From IMG/VR virus record IMGVR_UViG_3300009012_000007, positions 1 to 37,652 of that record: DNA of 37,652 nucleotides. The stretch is one strand, 5' to 3'. The translations under genes were made by a program, and so were the position numbers. How positions within the stretch are numbered: position 1 is the first letter of the stretch; each line of letters opens with the position of its first letter. The notes beneath the pieces were generated by a model. The model was not told the DNA's origin. It was given only the letters and a program-made list of their open reading frames with translations, and ran no database searches. This DNA comes from a virus. Shown piece after piece: positions 1 to 5,987 of this stretch.

Positions 1-123
1 CGGCTCAGTGGGGAATGGCCTCGACTGGCGGCTGCATCGGCGACCACGGTCGGGGCCGTTTCTTTTCGCTAGGCAGGCTCCTGGGGGTGTTGGGCCTTCC
101 ACTTCCGGTCGGCCTCGAGGAAC
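1..123. repeat. Left inverted terminal repeat (123 bp)
   Basis: Bases 1-123 are the exact reverse complement of 37530-37652, and identity ends abruptly at 124. The outer 68 bp are non-coding. The inner part encodes the last residues of the leftward HNH-type gene. It contains a small hairpin, CGACC-AC-GGTCG, near 42-53. Inverted terminal repeats are typical of protein-primed linear replicons and unusual for terminase-packaged phages, so this is either a real genome end or a fold-back or repeat-limited assembly end. Confidence 0.93.
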
Positions 124-494
124 AGGCGGATCGCCTCCTCGACGCCGTAGGCGTGGACGGAGAAGAAGGTGCGCCGGTTGTCAATCTGCTGCTGGCGTGT
201 CGCCCAGCGACAGTTCCCCGGCTCGTAGTTCCCATCGTTGTTGATCCGATCGATCTCATGCTCCTTTGTCGGCGGCACGCCCATGTCCTCAAGCCAACGA
301 TCAAACGATTTCTTCCACCGCTCGCAGACCTGGATCCCGCGCTTGCCGTAATACCGGTAGGTGCGATCCTTCGGATCCTCGCAGCGCCGCTTCATGTTGT
401 ACCAGACGTGCTTCAGACGTTTCAGCTCAAAGTCGATCCCGACCAGCTCCCCGCGCTCATTCGTGATGCCTTGGGCGTACCCCTTCCCGTTCAC
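69..494 (-). CDS. HNH/AP2-type phage endonuclease-like protein
   Basis: The 141-residue protein carries the pattern W-x-x-M-K-x-R-C, a Y-Y-G-x-R-G-I-x-V-C-x-x-W segment, and then H-E-I-D-R-I-N-N-D-G-N-Y-E-P-G-N-C-R-W-A-T. This is the signature of small HNH/AP2-type genes that occur as free-standing mobile endonucleases or DNA-binding proteins in many phages. An upstream GTG at 518 is in frame, but a near-consensus promoter overlaps that region and places the GTG at 494 about 7 nt after the -10 box, so I prefer 494 and a leaderless mRNA. It is the only convincing leftward gene. Its last 17 codons lie in or at the edge of the inverted repeat and are duplicated at the right end. Cutting activity is inferred from the family. 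Confidence 0.75.
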   Translation of the reverse strand: MNGKGYAQGITNERGELVGIDFELKRLKHVWYNMKRRCEDPKDRTYRYYGKRGIQVCERWKKSFDRWLEDMGVPPTKEHEIDRINNDGNYEPGNCRWATRQQQIDNRRTFFSVHAYGVEEAIRLFLEADRKWKAQHPQEPA

Positions 495-501
495 GCCCGC
501 T

Positions 502-531
502 ACCCTACGCCAATCCACCCAGCCATGTCAA
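502..531 (-). promoter_or_regulatory. Sigma70-type promoter for the leftward HNH-type gene
   Basis: On the minus strand there is a consensus -35 TTGACA (531-526), an 18-bp spacer and a -10 TAGGGT (507-502). The GTG at 494 follows after 7 nt (AGCGGGC), which places the start codon at about +1. No Shine-Dalgarno sequence is needed or seen. Confidence 0.7.
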
Positions 532-536
532 TTTGG

Positions 537-545
537 TGCTATACT
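537..545 (+). promoter_or_regulatory. Extended -10 promoter, divergent from the leftward promoter
   Basis: The sequence TG-C-TATACT is an extended -10 element. Seven nt later is GTG at 553, the start of the zinc-ribbon gene. The promoter lies back-to-back with the leftward HNH-gene promoter. No good -35 is visible, as expected for an extended -10 type. Confidence 0.55.
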
Positions 546-552
546 TGCCGCC

Positions 553-726
553 GTGGCCAACCTCCTCCGAGATCGCCGCGTCACCAAGGCCCGGATCGTC
601 CTCGACGGCCTCCGGTGCCCCCATTGTTTTCACCGCTGGCTCCCTCGTGAAAGAAAGCGCAAGAGCAAGCGGCCCCGCTGCCCGTCCTGCCTGACCGACC
701 TGGCCCTCAATGGAAATAACTCTTGA
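553..726 (+). CDS. Small zinc-ribbon protein
   Basis: This 57-residue basic protein has two knuckles, C-P-H-C and C-P-S-C, separated by an Arg/Lys-rich loop, which is a classical four-Cys zinc ribbon. I choose the GTG at 553 because it sits 7 nt after a TATACT box; the upstream in-frame region overlaps the leftward gene. DNA or RNA binding is likely from fold and charge, but the function is unknown. Its stop codon lies inside the -35 box of the next promoter. Confidence 0.6.
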   Translation: MANLLRDRRVTKARIVLDGLRCPHCFHRWLPRERKRKSKRPRCPSCLTDLALNGNNS

Positions 727-751
727 CATAGTCTCGCGCCTCCGCTAGCAT
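723..751 (+). promoter_or_regulatory. Consensus sigma70 promoter of the early operon
   Basis: TTGACA (723-728), 17-bp spacer, TAGCAT (746-751), then 6 nt to ATG at 758. It is the best -35/-10 pair in the window, and its predicted +1 is at or next to the start codon, so the first early gene is probably leaderless. The tightly coupled chain of small genes to about 4.5 kb lies behind it. Confidence 0.75.
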
Positions 752-757
752 CACGAC

Positions 758-916
758 ATGGAGGACGCCATGACGAACCAAGGGCGGGACGAACTAGAGA
801 CTGAGTTCAACGCGCGATACGACGACATCGCCGAGCGATTCTCCGGTGAGTTCCGCCAGTGTGTGATCTGCGGGATGCCGACCATCGACCCATACGAGCA
901 CTGCGATCTGCCATGA
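758..916 (+). CDS. Small C2HC protein, first gene of the early operon
   Basis: This 52-residue acidic protein ends in a Cys cluster (C-V-I-C, then H-C about 10 residues later) that could bind zinc. The ATG at 758 lies 6 nt after the -10 box; a second ATG at 770 is possible. It overlaps the next gene by 4 bp (ATGA). Function unknown. Confidence 0.6.
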   Translation: MEDAMTNQGRDELETEFNARYDDIAERFSGEFRQCVICGMPTIDPYEHCDLP

Positions 917-1218
917 CCCCCCACACGCCGGGACCGTGGGGTATCGTGACGGCAGCAAAGTACGGCGCAGACCATGACCATCCTGCCGTCATCAAAGATG
1001 AGGGCGACGGTATCCCCTGGTGCGTCATCGCCGCTCGCGTTACCGGCCCGGACCTACATCAGGCGCGAGCCAACGCCCGCCTGATCGCCGCCGCGCCGGA
1101 GATGCTGGCACTAATTCAGTACGTCGCCACTTCCAAATGCAAGCACCCGGACGATCCTCAAGCATGTCATTTCTGTGCAGCCCGCGCCCTCCTCGCGCGG
1201 ATCGAGGGGAAGGAGTAG
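913..1218 (+). CDS. Conserved phage protein of the HTPGPW / ANARLIAAAPE type
   Basis: This 101-residue protein begins with H-T-P-G-P-W and has A-N-A-R-L-I-A-A-A-P-E-M-L in its second half, two hallmarks of a very common phage family of unknown function. A Cys/His cluster (C-K-H ... C-H-F-C) follows. The ATG at 913 overlaps the upstream stop (ATGA) and is preferred over the longer in-frame extension. It is probably an early accessory protein. Confidence 0.75.
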   Translation: MTPHTPGPWGIVTAAKYGADHDHPAVIKDEGDGIPWCVIAARVTGPDLHQARANARLIAAAPEMLALIQYVATSKCKHPDDPQACHFCAARALLARIEGKE

Positions 1219-1220
1219 TC

Positions 1221-1472
1221 ATGGCTTGGTACATCGTGTCGGTCAAAGACGAGGCGGGACGAGACGAGGGGTGCGCGATCTTCGATTCCGTGTGCGGGGC
1301 GGTCGTGCGACCACTAGAGAACCATCCGCAGTCGGTGTTTTCTGAACCCGTCGCCCATGCGATCGCCAACTACCTAGCGGACAAGTACGGCGATCCGCGC
1401 AAGGCCGAGCATCGGCTCACCGACGAGGAATTTAATATCCTCGTGGCCGGGGCGACCCAAGGGAAGGAGTAG
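1221..1472 (+). CDS. Hypothetical protein
   Basis: This 83-residue protein has the ATG at 1221 preceded by an AAGGAG ribosome binding site that also spans the previous stop. It shows an alternating hydrophobic N-terminus (W-Y-I-V-S-V-K-D-E) that looks like a small alpha/beta domain. No family is recognised. The same AAGGAGTAG context recurs before the next gene. Confidence 0.6.
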   Translation: MAWYIVSVKDEAGRDEGCAIFDSVCGAVVRPLENHPQSVFSEPVAHAIANYLADKYGDPRKAEHRLTDEEFNILVAGATQGKE

Positions 1473-1474
1473 CC

Positions 1475-1627
1475 ATGCCCACCGACGTCGACATTCTCCG
1501 CCGCTGGCAGGAAGCGATGGATCAGATGAACGAGGCGATGGACACCGCCGTCCGCGAGGTCATGCGGGCCGCCCAGCGCCTCGAGCAGCTCGCCGAGGAT
1601 CTCCGGAAGGATGGGCGCGGTGTCTGA
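1475..1627 (+). CDS. Small coiled-coil protein
   Basis: This 50-residue, almost entirely helical protein has heptad-like spacing of M, A, V and L (residues 5-45) and many Glu/Arg. An AAGGAG site spans the upstream stop. It overlaps the next gene by 17 bp in another frame. Function unknown. Confidence 0.55.
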   Translation: MPTDVDILRRWQEAMDQMNEAMDTAVREVMRAAQRLEQLAEDLRKDGRGV

Positions 1628-1925
1628 GGTCCTTCCCCCGGAACGCGCGAAGGCGCTGCAAGCCAGTGGTCATCCCGCTGGCGCTTGGTTCAAGGCCGAC
1701 GGCACGCCCAGAAACAGCATCACCTGCGTCATCTGCGCAGAGCAGGTTGACTGCGATGATTTCGCCGTGGACGACCATCTGCGAATGCACATGGCGACGC
1801 TTGCGGGGCCGGGACCAGAACCGATGGGATCATTCCGGCGCGGCATCACCGTCGGTGTCGGAATCGCCACCTTCTTCTGGGGCCTTCTGGTCGCCGTGAC
1901 GTCCGCTCTCATGGTTATCCGATGA
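1611..1925 (+). CDS. Zinc-finger protein with C-terminal membrane segment
   Basis: This 104-residue protein has a C-V-I-C ... H-L-R-M-H arrangement (about residues 39-60), a C2H2-like zinc site. A C-terminal hydrophobic helix (G-I-A-T-F-F-W-G-L-L-V-A-V and flanks, about 80-102) could anchor it in the membrane. It overlaps the next gene by ATGA. The combination suggests a small membrane-tethered protein of unknown role. Confidence 0.6.
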   Translation: MGAVSEVLPPERAKALQASGHPAGAWFKADGTPRNSITCVICAEQVDCDDFAVDDHLRMHMATLAGPGPEPMGSFRRGITVGVGIATFFWGLLVAVTSALMVIR

Positions 1926-2113
1926 CCGACGAACTCCTCGGCGACTACACGCGCCCGCCGGACTTCTGGCGCTACGCCGTGCGCTGCATGGAGCCGGGGT
2001 GCGCGCTCAACAAGTCGATCAAGACGCACTACAGCGAGTCGGCGCAAAGCGTCGGCGAGCATCACACCGTGGCGACGGGGCATAAAACCGTCATCGAGAG
2101 GCTGGAGACGTGA
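1922..2113 (+). CDS. Small Cys/His protein
   Basis: This 63-residue protein has C-x-x-x-x-C-A (M-E-P-G between the two Cys) and then H-Y ... E-H-H-T ... T-G-H, consistent with a C2H2-like metal site. It is translationally coupled on both sides (ATGA and GTGA). Function unknown. Confidence 0.55.
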   Translation: MTDELLGDYTRPPDFWRYAVRCMEPGCALNKSIKTHYSESAQSVGEHHTVATGHKTVIERLET

Positions 2114-2343
2114 CGCCGGAGGAGCGGGCCTATTTTGCCCTCGCGCAGCATATTGGATTGGAGGGCAATCTCATCGGTGGTCTGACGAAAGAAATGGAGA
2201 GGCGTGTTGCGGAACAGATCCGCGCCGCCATCGCCGAGGAACGCGAGGCGTGCGCGAGTCTCGCTACAGAGTTCTGCGTCGGCGTTCATGACGGCGGATG
2301 CCCAGCCTGCGATGCCGCCACCGCGATCCGGGCGCGGGCATGA
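2110..2343 (+). CDS. Hypothetical helical protein with Cys cluster
   Basis: This 77-residue protein starts at a GTG overlapping the upstream stop. It contains R-A-A-I-A-E-E-R-E-A-C-A, a helix common in small phage proteins, followed by C-V-G-V-H-D-G-G-C-P-A-C. Possible zinc binding. Function unknown. Confidence 0.6.
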   Translation: MTPEERAYFALAQHIGLEGNLIGGLTKEMERRVAEQIRAAIAEEREACASLATEFCVGVHDGGCPACDAATAIRARA

Positions 2344-2516
2344 CCACGCAGAACGGCCCCGAGCCCGTGATCGTCATCCCGGAGTACGAGAAGCCGGGGA
2401 AGGACCACTCGGTCGGGGTCCGGCCAAAGACCTACGAGAAGCTCCGCGAGATCAAGCGGCGCACGGGGCAGTCCTACGCAGCGATCATCGAGATCCTGGT
2501 GGAGCGGGCGAAGTGA
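2340..2516 (+). CDS. Ribbon-helix-helix DNA-binding protein (Arc/MetJ-like)
   Basis: This 58-residue protein has a beta-strand V-G-V-R-P followed by two predicted helices (T-Y-E-K-L-R-E-I-K-R-R-T-G and S-Y-A-A-I-I-E-I-L-V-E-R-A), which is the ribbon-helix-helix pattern of small dimeric repressors. The ATG at 2340 overlaps the upstream stop. It is the only clear transcription-factor candidate in the early region and could act on the promoters at 500-750 (inference). Confidence 0.65.
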   Translation: MTTQNGPEPVIVIPEYEKPGKDHSVGVRPKTYEKLREIKRRTGQSYAAIIEILVERAK

Positions 2517-2725
2517 CTGCAGACGGCTGGCTCGCGGGAGTGCTCGTATTCCTTGTCGCCACGCTACTGTGTGTGCTGGCGATTGCGGGTTACGCCGCCG
2601 TTGTTGAGTCCCGCTGTCTCCGTGCGGGATGGCCTCATGGGCAGATCACGTGGAATCTCGAGCCATTTTGCGTCAAGCGGATCAATCAGACCGATGTCGT
2701 CACCCCGCTAGGTGAACTGCGGTGA
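2513..2725 (+). CDS. Small single-pass membrane protein
   Basis: This 70-residue protein has a GTG start overlapping the previous stop. Residues about 6-28 form one hydrophobic helix (V-L-V-F-L-V-A-T-L-L-C-V-L-A-I-A). The C-terminal 40 residues are polar. Unknown function. Confidence 0.6.
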   Translation: MTADGWLAGVLVFLVATLLCVLAIAGYAAVVESRCLRAGWPHGQITWNLEPFCVKRINQTDVVTPLGELR

Positions 2726-2931
2726 GCAAGGCGAGTGAGTGGGCGAAAACGGCGCGGACGTGCGAATGGCGGCGAAAGGACGAGTCATTCCCGTGGGCTA
2801 GGGTGAATACGAACGGCGACCTGGAGGTCGACGGCACCGGAACGGCCGCTCACTATAAGCCCCTCGGCCCCGCAGAGGCGTTAGCTCTCGCCCGCTGGAT
2901 TCTCGACACGTTCGGGGAGGAGAAGACATGA
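2722..2931 (+). CDS. Hypothetical protein
   Basis: This 69-residue soluble protein has a GTG start overlapping the previous stop. It shows a beta-rich middle with W-A-R-V-N-T-N-G-D-L-E-V and a C-terminal helix (E-A-L-A-L-A-R-W-I-L-D). This layout is common among small phage proteins of unknown function. It overlaps the RecT-like gene by ATGA. Confidence 0.6.
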   Translation: MSKASEWAKTARTCEWRRKDESFPWARVNTNGDLEVDGTGTAAHYKPLGPAEALALARWILDTFGEEKT

Positions 2932-3680
2932 CGACGGACATGGCGACCAAGCAAGACACCGCGCTCCTCATGGAGCGCGTCGTGGTCGGCGGCGATCTCT
3001 CGAAGCTCACCGCGACGGAGCGGATGCAGTACTACGCGGAGGTTTGCAAGTCGGTCGGGCTGAACCCCCTGACGCAGCCCTTCGCGTATCTCTACCTCTC
3101 GAACAAGATGGTCCTCTACGCGAGGAAGGAAGCGACCGAGCAGCTCCGCGAGCTGAAGGGCGTGTCGATCACCAAACTTGAGAGCGCCCTCGCCGACGGC
3201 ATCCTCACCGTCACCGCCTACGGCCACAACAAGCATGGGCGCACGGATGCTGCCACGGGGGCCGTCTCCCTCGACGGCAAGCGCGGCCAGGAGAGGGCGG
3301 ACCTCTGCATGAAGGCGGAGACCAAGGCCAAGCGCCGCCTGACGCTCTCGCTGTGTGGCCTCGGGATGTTGGACGAGAGCGAGGTCGAGGTGCCGCCCAC
3401 GGCGGTGACCATGACTGAGGTCGTCAAGATTGAGCCGCGACCCGAGCAGCCCGTCGGGACGCCTGCGGTGTTGAGCGAGACGCCCGTGCTGTTCCCAACC
3501 CCCGAATCCGACCGCGCCGGTCTCATCCAGCGCGCGCGGATCGCGATGGCGCGGTCGAATAAGGCGCGCGTGGCGAAGCTCCGGGAGACGTGGTGCGGGG
3601 ACCCGAACGCGGAGCTTGAGCGCGTGGATCTCGCGGCCCTCGTGAGCCTCGTCAGGGAGCTGGAGGAGGAGAAGCTGTGA
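2928..3680 (+). CDS. RecT-like single-strand annealing protein (putative)
   Basis: This 250-residue protein has a core around residues 25-160 with L-N-P-L-T-Q-P-F-A-Y, L-Y-A-R-K-E-A-T-E-Q-L-R, G-R-T-D-A-A-T-G-A-V-S and M-K-A-E-T-K-A-K-R-R-L-T-L-S, ending in C-G-L-G-M-L-D-E-S-E. This combination is seen in phage recombinases of the RecT/Red-beta group and relatives, which anneal single strands during replication and recombination. The C-terminal part (170-250) is a Pro-rich linker plus a helical tail. It is the only candidate replication or recombination gene in the window. The assignment rests on motif layout, so a phage protein of unknown function with the same core remains possible. Confidence 0.6.
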   Translation: MTTDMATKQDTALLMERVVVGGDLSKLTATERMQYYAEVCKSVGLNPLTQPFAYLYLSNKMVLYARKEATEQLRELKGVSITKLESALADGILTVTAYGHNKHGRTDAATGAVSLDGKRGQERADLCMKAETKAKRRLTLSLCGLGMLDESEVEVPPTAVTMTEVVKIEPRPEQPVGTPAVLSETPVLFPTPESDRAGLIQRARIAMARSNKARVAKLRETWCGDPNAELERVDLAALVSLVRELEEEKL

Positions 3681-3739
3681 TCGGGCGTCTTCAGGACTGG
3701 CTCCGGCGTTTCATCCGCGACTACTCTCGTCATGAGTGA
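3677..3739 (+). CDS. Possible 20-residue micro-ORF
   Basis: A GTG overlapping the RecT-like stop (GTGA) opens a 20-residue frame reading V-I-G-R-L-Q-D-W-L-R-R-F-I-R-D-Y-S-R-H-E, a plausible amphipathic basic helix. It bridges to the next gene, whose ATG at 3732 overlaps its end. It may be a real micropeptide or just a coupling leader. Confidence 0.35.
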   Translation: MIGRLQDWLRRFIRDYSRHE

Positions 3740-3971
3740 CGGCCTCCAGCCCTACACGGCTCGGCCCTCGGCCTACCGCCTCCCCGGCGAGCGCGCCCCC
3801 GAGTGGCGCTGTCTCTGCCCGGTGCCGAACTACCGTCGCCACGCCCAACCGTGGCTTTGCATCGGGGACCTGGAGCTCGCGGTCTGGCGCGTCGCGCATC
3901 CGGAGGTCACGACGTCGGATCGGAGCGCCCGCTGTCTTCTCTGGATGGAGCGCACGTTTGGCAAAGCGTAG
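3732..3971 (+). CDS. Hypothetical protein
   Basis: This 79-residue protein has three Cys (C-L-C-P and later W-L-C) and several Trp, with no family recognised. The start overlaps the micro-ORF. A second start in another frame at 3736 gives a shadow that only becomes plausible after 3958. Confidence 0.5.
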   Translation: MSDGLQPYTARPSAYRLPGERAPEWRCLCPVPNYRRHAQPWLCIGDLELAVWRVAHPEVTTSDRSARCLLWMERTFGKA

Positions 3972-4149
3972 CGTCGTCTACCTCCAGAACGGCACCGCCG
4001 AGCGTCCCTCGGTCCGCATCTCCCGCACCACCGAGGGCATCACCTTCAGCGTGAACGCCACCGGCCGGAGCCTGAACCTCGCGCGGTTGAGGGCGGAGAA
4101 ATGCTACCTGGATCTCGCGCGCTTCGTGAGGGAGCAGGAGAAGGCGTGA
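3958..4149 (+). CDS. Small hypothetical protein
   Basis: This 63-residue protein with strands R-S-V-V-Y-L-Q-N-G and R-I-S-R-T-T-E-G-I-T-F-S and a C-terminal helix is followed by a GTGA overlap. The TTG at 3958 is the only near start that does not force a long overlap with the preceding gene, so the start is uncertain. Function unknown. Confidence 0.5.
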   Translation: MAKRSVVYLQNGTAERPSVRISRTTEGITFSVNATGRSLNLARLRAEKCYLDLARFVREQEKA

Positions 4150-4355
4150 ATCTCTCCCACCTCGAGCGCGCTCGGTTCAGGACCGCGCCGCCGTTCGACA
4201 TCACATTCACGATCCTGCGGGTCCGACCAAGGACCGTGCTGATCTACGACGAGCAGCAGCAGCGGGAGCGGGTACTGCCACGCGCGGTCGTGGAGCGGGC
4301 GCTCCAGGAGAAGCAGCTCGTGTATCTTGGCCAGGCGAGGAGGCGGAGCGCGTGA
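4146..4355 (+). CDS. Small hypothetical protein
   Basis: This 69-residue basic protein has a GTG start overlapping the previous stop. It shows beta strands (D-I-T-F-T-I-L-R-V and T-V-L-I-Y-D) and a Gln/Arg-rich helix. It is coupled by GTGA to the next gene. No family recognised. Confidence 0.5.
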   Translation: MNLSHLERARFRTAPPFDITFTILRVRPRTVLIYDEQQQRERVLPRAVVERALQEKQLVYLGQARRRSA

Positions 4356-4525
4356 CCTTCTGCCTCACCTGCGACCACCACTGTGACCGCGTCCACGGCT
4401 TCGAGGCGCGCTACTATGACGTGTGCCTCTTTCACGAGGTCGAGCTGAACCTCTGCGGGCCGGGCATTCACGTCTGGACCGATGGGCGGGAACGGTGTGA
4501 TTGTGGCGCGAGGCCGGAGTGGTGA
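4352..4525 (+). CDS. Small Cys/His-rich protein
   Basis: This 57-residue protein with C-L-T-C-D-H-H-C-D, V-C-L-F-H, L-C-G and C-D-C has about seven Cys and several His, enough for one or two zinc sites. It starts at GTG 4352 and ends at 4525. It is the last intact gene before the invaded methyltransferase locus. Function unknown. Confidence 0.55.
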   Translation: MTFCLTCDHHCDRVHGFEARYYDVCLFHEVELNLCGPGIHVWTDGRERCDCGARPEW

Positions 4526-4532
4526 CCCCCCC

Positions 4533-4547
4533 GGCGCTGGGGGCGCG
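4533..4547. repeat. 15-bp direct repeat, left copy
   Basis: GGCGCTGGGGGCGCG occurs here and again at 5802-5816, flanking the endonuclease/methyltransferase module. In both places one frame reads A-L-G-A-R close to a stop. It may be a recombination footprint of module insertion or a chance GC-rich match. Confidence 0.5.
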
Positions 4548-4568
4548 ATGAGACTCCTCGATCTCTTC
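4548..4568 (+). pseudogene. Orphaned 5' end of the cytosine methyltransferase gene (M-R-L-L-D-L-F)
   Basis: ATG-AGA-CTC-CTC-GAT-CTC-TTC encodes M-R-L-L-D-L-F, the usual first residues (motif I entry) of small C5-cytosine methyltransferases. The frame then runs into endonuclease sequence. At 5149 the methyltransferase resumes with L-L-D-L-F-A-G-G-G-G, so the L-L-D-L-F codons are present twice, with synonymous differences, on either side of the endonuclease gene. This reads as an old start left behind when the endonuclease gene entered. Confidence 0.6.
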
Positions 4569-4576
4569 CCATGCGC

Positions 4577-4582
4577 TAAAAT
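4577..4582 (+). promoter_or_regulatory. -10 element upstream of the HNH homing endonuclease
   Basis: TAAAAT followed by ATGCGC and then GTG at 4589 (6 nt). The block TAWAATATGCGC is shared with the other homing endonuclease gene at 18185. No convincing -35 is seen. Confidence 0.45.
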
Positions 4583-4588
4583 ATGCGC

Positions 4589-5224
4589 GTGGCGACAGTC
4601 GCCTGTGGGCATTGCGGTCTTGTATTCACGTCTCGTCGGCGCTCTCGACGTTACTGCTCCACGGCGTGCTCGAATCGATCTGCGTGGGCCAAGGAGAAAC
4701 GCCGACACTGTCGGCAGTGCGGCAAGGTCTTTGCCCTTCGGAATGCGGGTGACGCAAACCGTCAGCATTGCTCAACGGCATGTGCAAAGCGATCCGTTCA
4801 GAAGAGTACGCTCTCGTTTTGTCAGCGGAATCCTGGGTATTCGGTGCATGTCAACGAGCGACGTATTGCAAAGAATCCAGGTATGTGGCGCGAGAAACAG
4901 CGAAACGAACGACGCCAAGCAATTGAGTTGCTCGGCGGAGCATGTGTCGTATGCGGCGTGACCAATCCTTATTGGCTGCACGTGGACTACGTTCCGACGA
5001 CCAACGGGAAGCCCTATCGGCATCCCCGACATCTCAAGTTCATCCGCGACCACGCTACCGACTTCCGTCTGCTCTGTGCAAACCATCATTACGAACTTAC
5101 TTTGACTGGGATGATTCAGGGAACGACGATTACGCAAATCGGCCGGTATTGCTCGACCTCTTCGCAGGAGGTGGTGGGGCCGCGCTCGGATACTATCTCT
5201 CTGGCTTCAGGATTGTTGGTGTAG
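4589..5224 (+). CDS. HNH homing endonuclease with two N-terminal zinc knuckles
   Basis: The 211-residue protein begins with two treble-clef-like units, each C-x-x-C ... C-S-T-A-C (about residues 5-30 and 40-70). A linker follows, then an HNH domain at about 110-180: C-V-V-C, L-H-V-D-Y-V, and L-L-C-A-N-H-H-Y-E. Such proteins cut an unoccupied target and are copied into it. The GTG at 4589 fits the TAAAAT box; the ATG at 4583 is the alternative. The last 25 or so codons overlap the methyltransferase reading frame, and its base composition is less GC-rich than its neighbours, supporting recent entry. There is no room for a group I intron core, so it looks free-standing. Confidence 0.75.
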   Translation: MATVACGHCGLVFTSRRRSRRYCSTACSNRSAWAKEKRRHCRQCGKVFALRNAGDANRQHCSTACAKRSVQKSTLSFCQRNPGYSVHVNERRIAKNPGMWREKQRNERRQAIELLGGACVVCGVTNPYWLHVDYVPTTNGKPYRHPRHLKFIRDHATDFRLLCANHHYELTLTGMIQGTTITQIGRYCSTSSQEVVGPRSDTISLASGLLV

Positions 5225-5832
5225 ACCATCGCCCGCAGCCGCGTTATCCCTTCGAGTTTCATCAAGCCGACGCGCTAGAGTACGTCCGCGAGCACGGCCA
5301 GGAGTTCGACGCGATCCACGCGAGCCCGCCGTGTCAATTCGCGTCGACGATCACGCCGGACCAGACGATTCACGAGAACCTGATCCCGGCGACGCGCAGG
5401 GCAATCGCTGATCGCCCCTATGTCATCGAAAACGTGATGCCGGCTCGGCAGCACCTCCGCCATCCCGTGAAACTGTGCGGCATCGACTTCGGGCTCGGCG
5501 TCATCCGGCACCGCCTATTCGAGACGAACTGGCTTTGCTTGGTGCCGGTGTGCTCCGGACGATGTAAGGCGGCCGTGACGGAAGGTCGGGCGATCAATGT
5601 GGTCGGAGGCGGGGTGCCGAAGTGGTGGTGGGATCGTCCGCAATGGCGAGCGATGCGCAGAGCCACCGCGCCAGATCACCCACTGTGCTACACCACGGAG
5701 GAGCGACAGGCGGCGCTAGGCATCGACTGGATGACGCGCCCCGAACTGAGCCAGGCGATTCCGCCCGCGTACACGGAGTTCATCGGGAGGCAGTTGCTCC
5801 AGGCGCTGGGGGCGCGGGAGGCGGGAGGGTGA
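5149..5832 (+). CDS. C5-cytosine DNA methyltransferase, 5' end displaced
   Basis: The 227-residue protein transfers a methyl group from SAM to cytosine C5 in DNA. Motif I is D-L-F-A-G-G-G-G-A-A-L-G-Y (residues 3-15), motif IV has the catalytic Cys in A-S-P-P-C-Q-F, motif VI is V-I-E-N-V, and R-H-R-L-F-E resembles motif VIII. It is short for the family but typical of phage versions; the target-recognition region is reduced to about 100 residues. The TTG at 5149 is the last start that keeps motif I. The frame is open further upstream through the endonuclease gene, so the start is inferred and has no clear ribosome binding site. Likely role: protection of phage DNA from restriction. Confidence 0.7.
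   Translation: MLDLFAGGGGAALGYYLSGFRIVGVDHRPQPRYPFEFHQADALEYVREHGQEFDAIHASPPCQFASTITPDQTIHENLIPATRRAIADRPYVIENVMPARQHLRHPVKLCGIDFGLGVIRHRLFETNWLCLVPVCSGRCKAAVTEGRAINVVGGGVPKWWWDRPQWRAMRRATAPDHPLCYTTEERQAALGIDWMTRPELSQAIPPAYTEFIGRQLLQALGAREAGG
5802..5816. repeat. 15-bp direct repeat, right copy
   Basis: Second copy of the 15-bp repeat, inside the C-terminal codons of the cytosine methyltransferase gene (Q-A-L-G-A-R-E-A-G-G). See the left copy at 4533. Confidence 0.5.
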
Positions 5833-5987
5833 GCCACACATGCCACGCGACAGACTGTGATAGCGCCTGCTCCTTCCCCGGTGCCGACACGGGAGGAGAT
5901 CGCCGAGATCGTCCATGGCGACAGTCATGGAGTGCCTGGCGTGTGCGGGACGATTGGTGTACTGATGAAACCCTGTTCTGTCTGTGA
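5829..5987 (+). CDS. Possible small Cys-rich protein
   Basis: A GTG overlapping the methyltransferase stop opens a 52-residue frame beginning S-H-T-C-H-A-T-D-C, which resembles the start of common small phage zinc proteins. The second half is Trp/Arg-rich and less convincing, and it overlaps the next gene by up to 23 bp or more. A frameshift or truncation of a longer protein is possible. Confidence 0.35.
   Translation: MSHTCHATDCDSACSFPGADTGGDRRDRPWRQSWSAWRVRDDWCTDETLFCL

Noticed and set aside
505-729. A leftward 74-codon open frame upstream of the HNH-type gene
   Set aside because: It lies opposite the zinc-ribbon gene, with no motif, and would put the leftward promoter inside its coding sequence.
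4548-5166. A group I intron or intein in the cytosine methyltransferase gene
   Set aside because: The endonuclease reading frame fills nearly all of the interval and overlaps the methyltransferase, so there is no space for an intron core, and the flanking codons are duplicated instead of being cleanly split. An intein would keep one continuous frame, which it does not.
4942-5832. A longer methyltransferase starting at 4942
   Set aside because: The first 69 codons read through the endonuclease gene in another frame and do not resemble a methyltransferase N-terminus.
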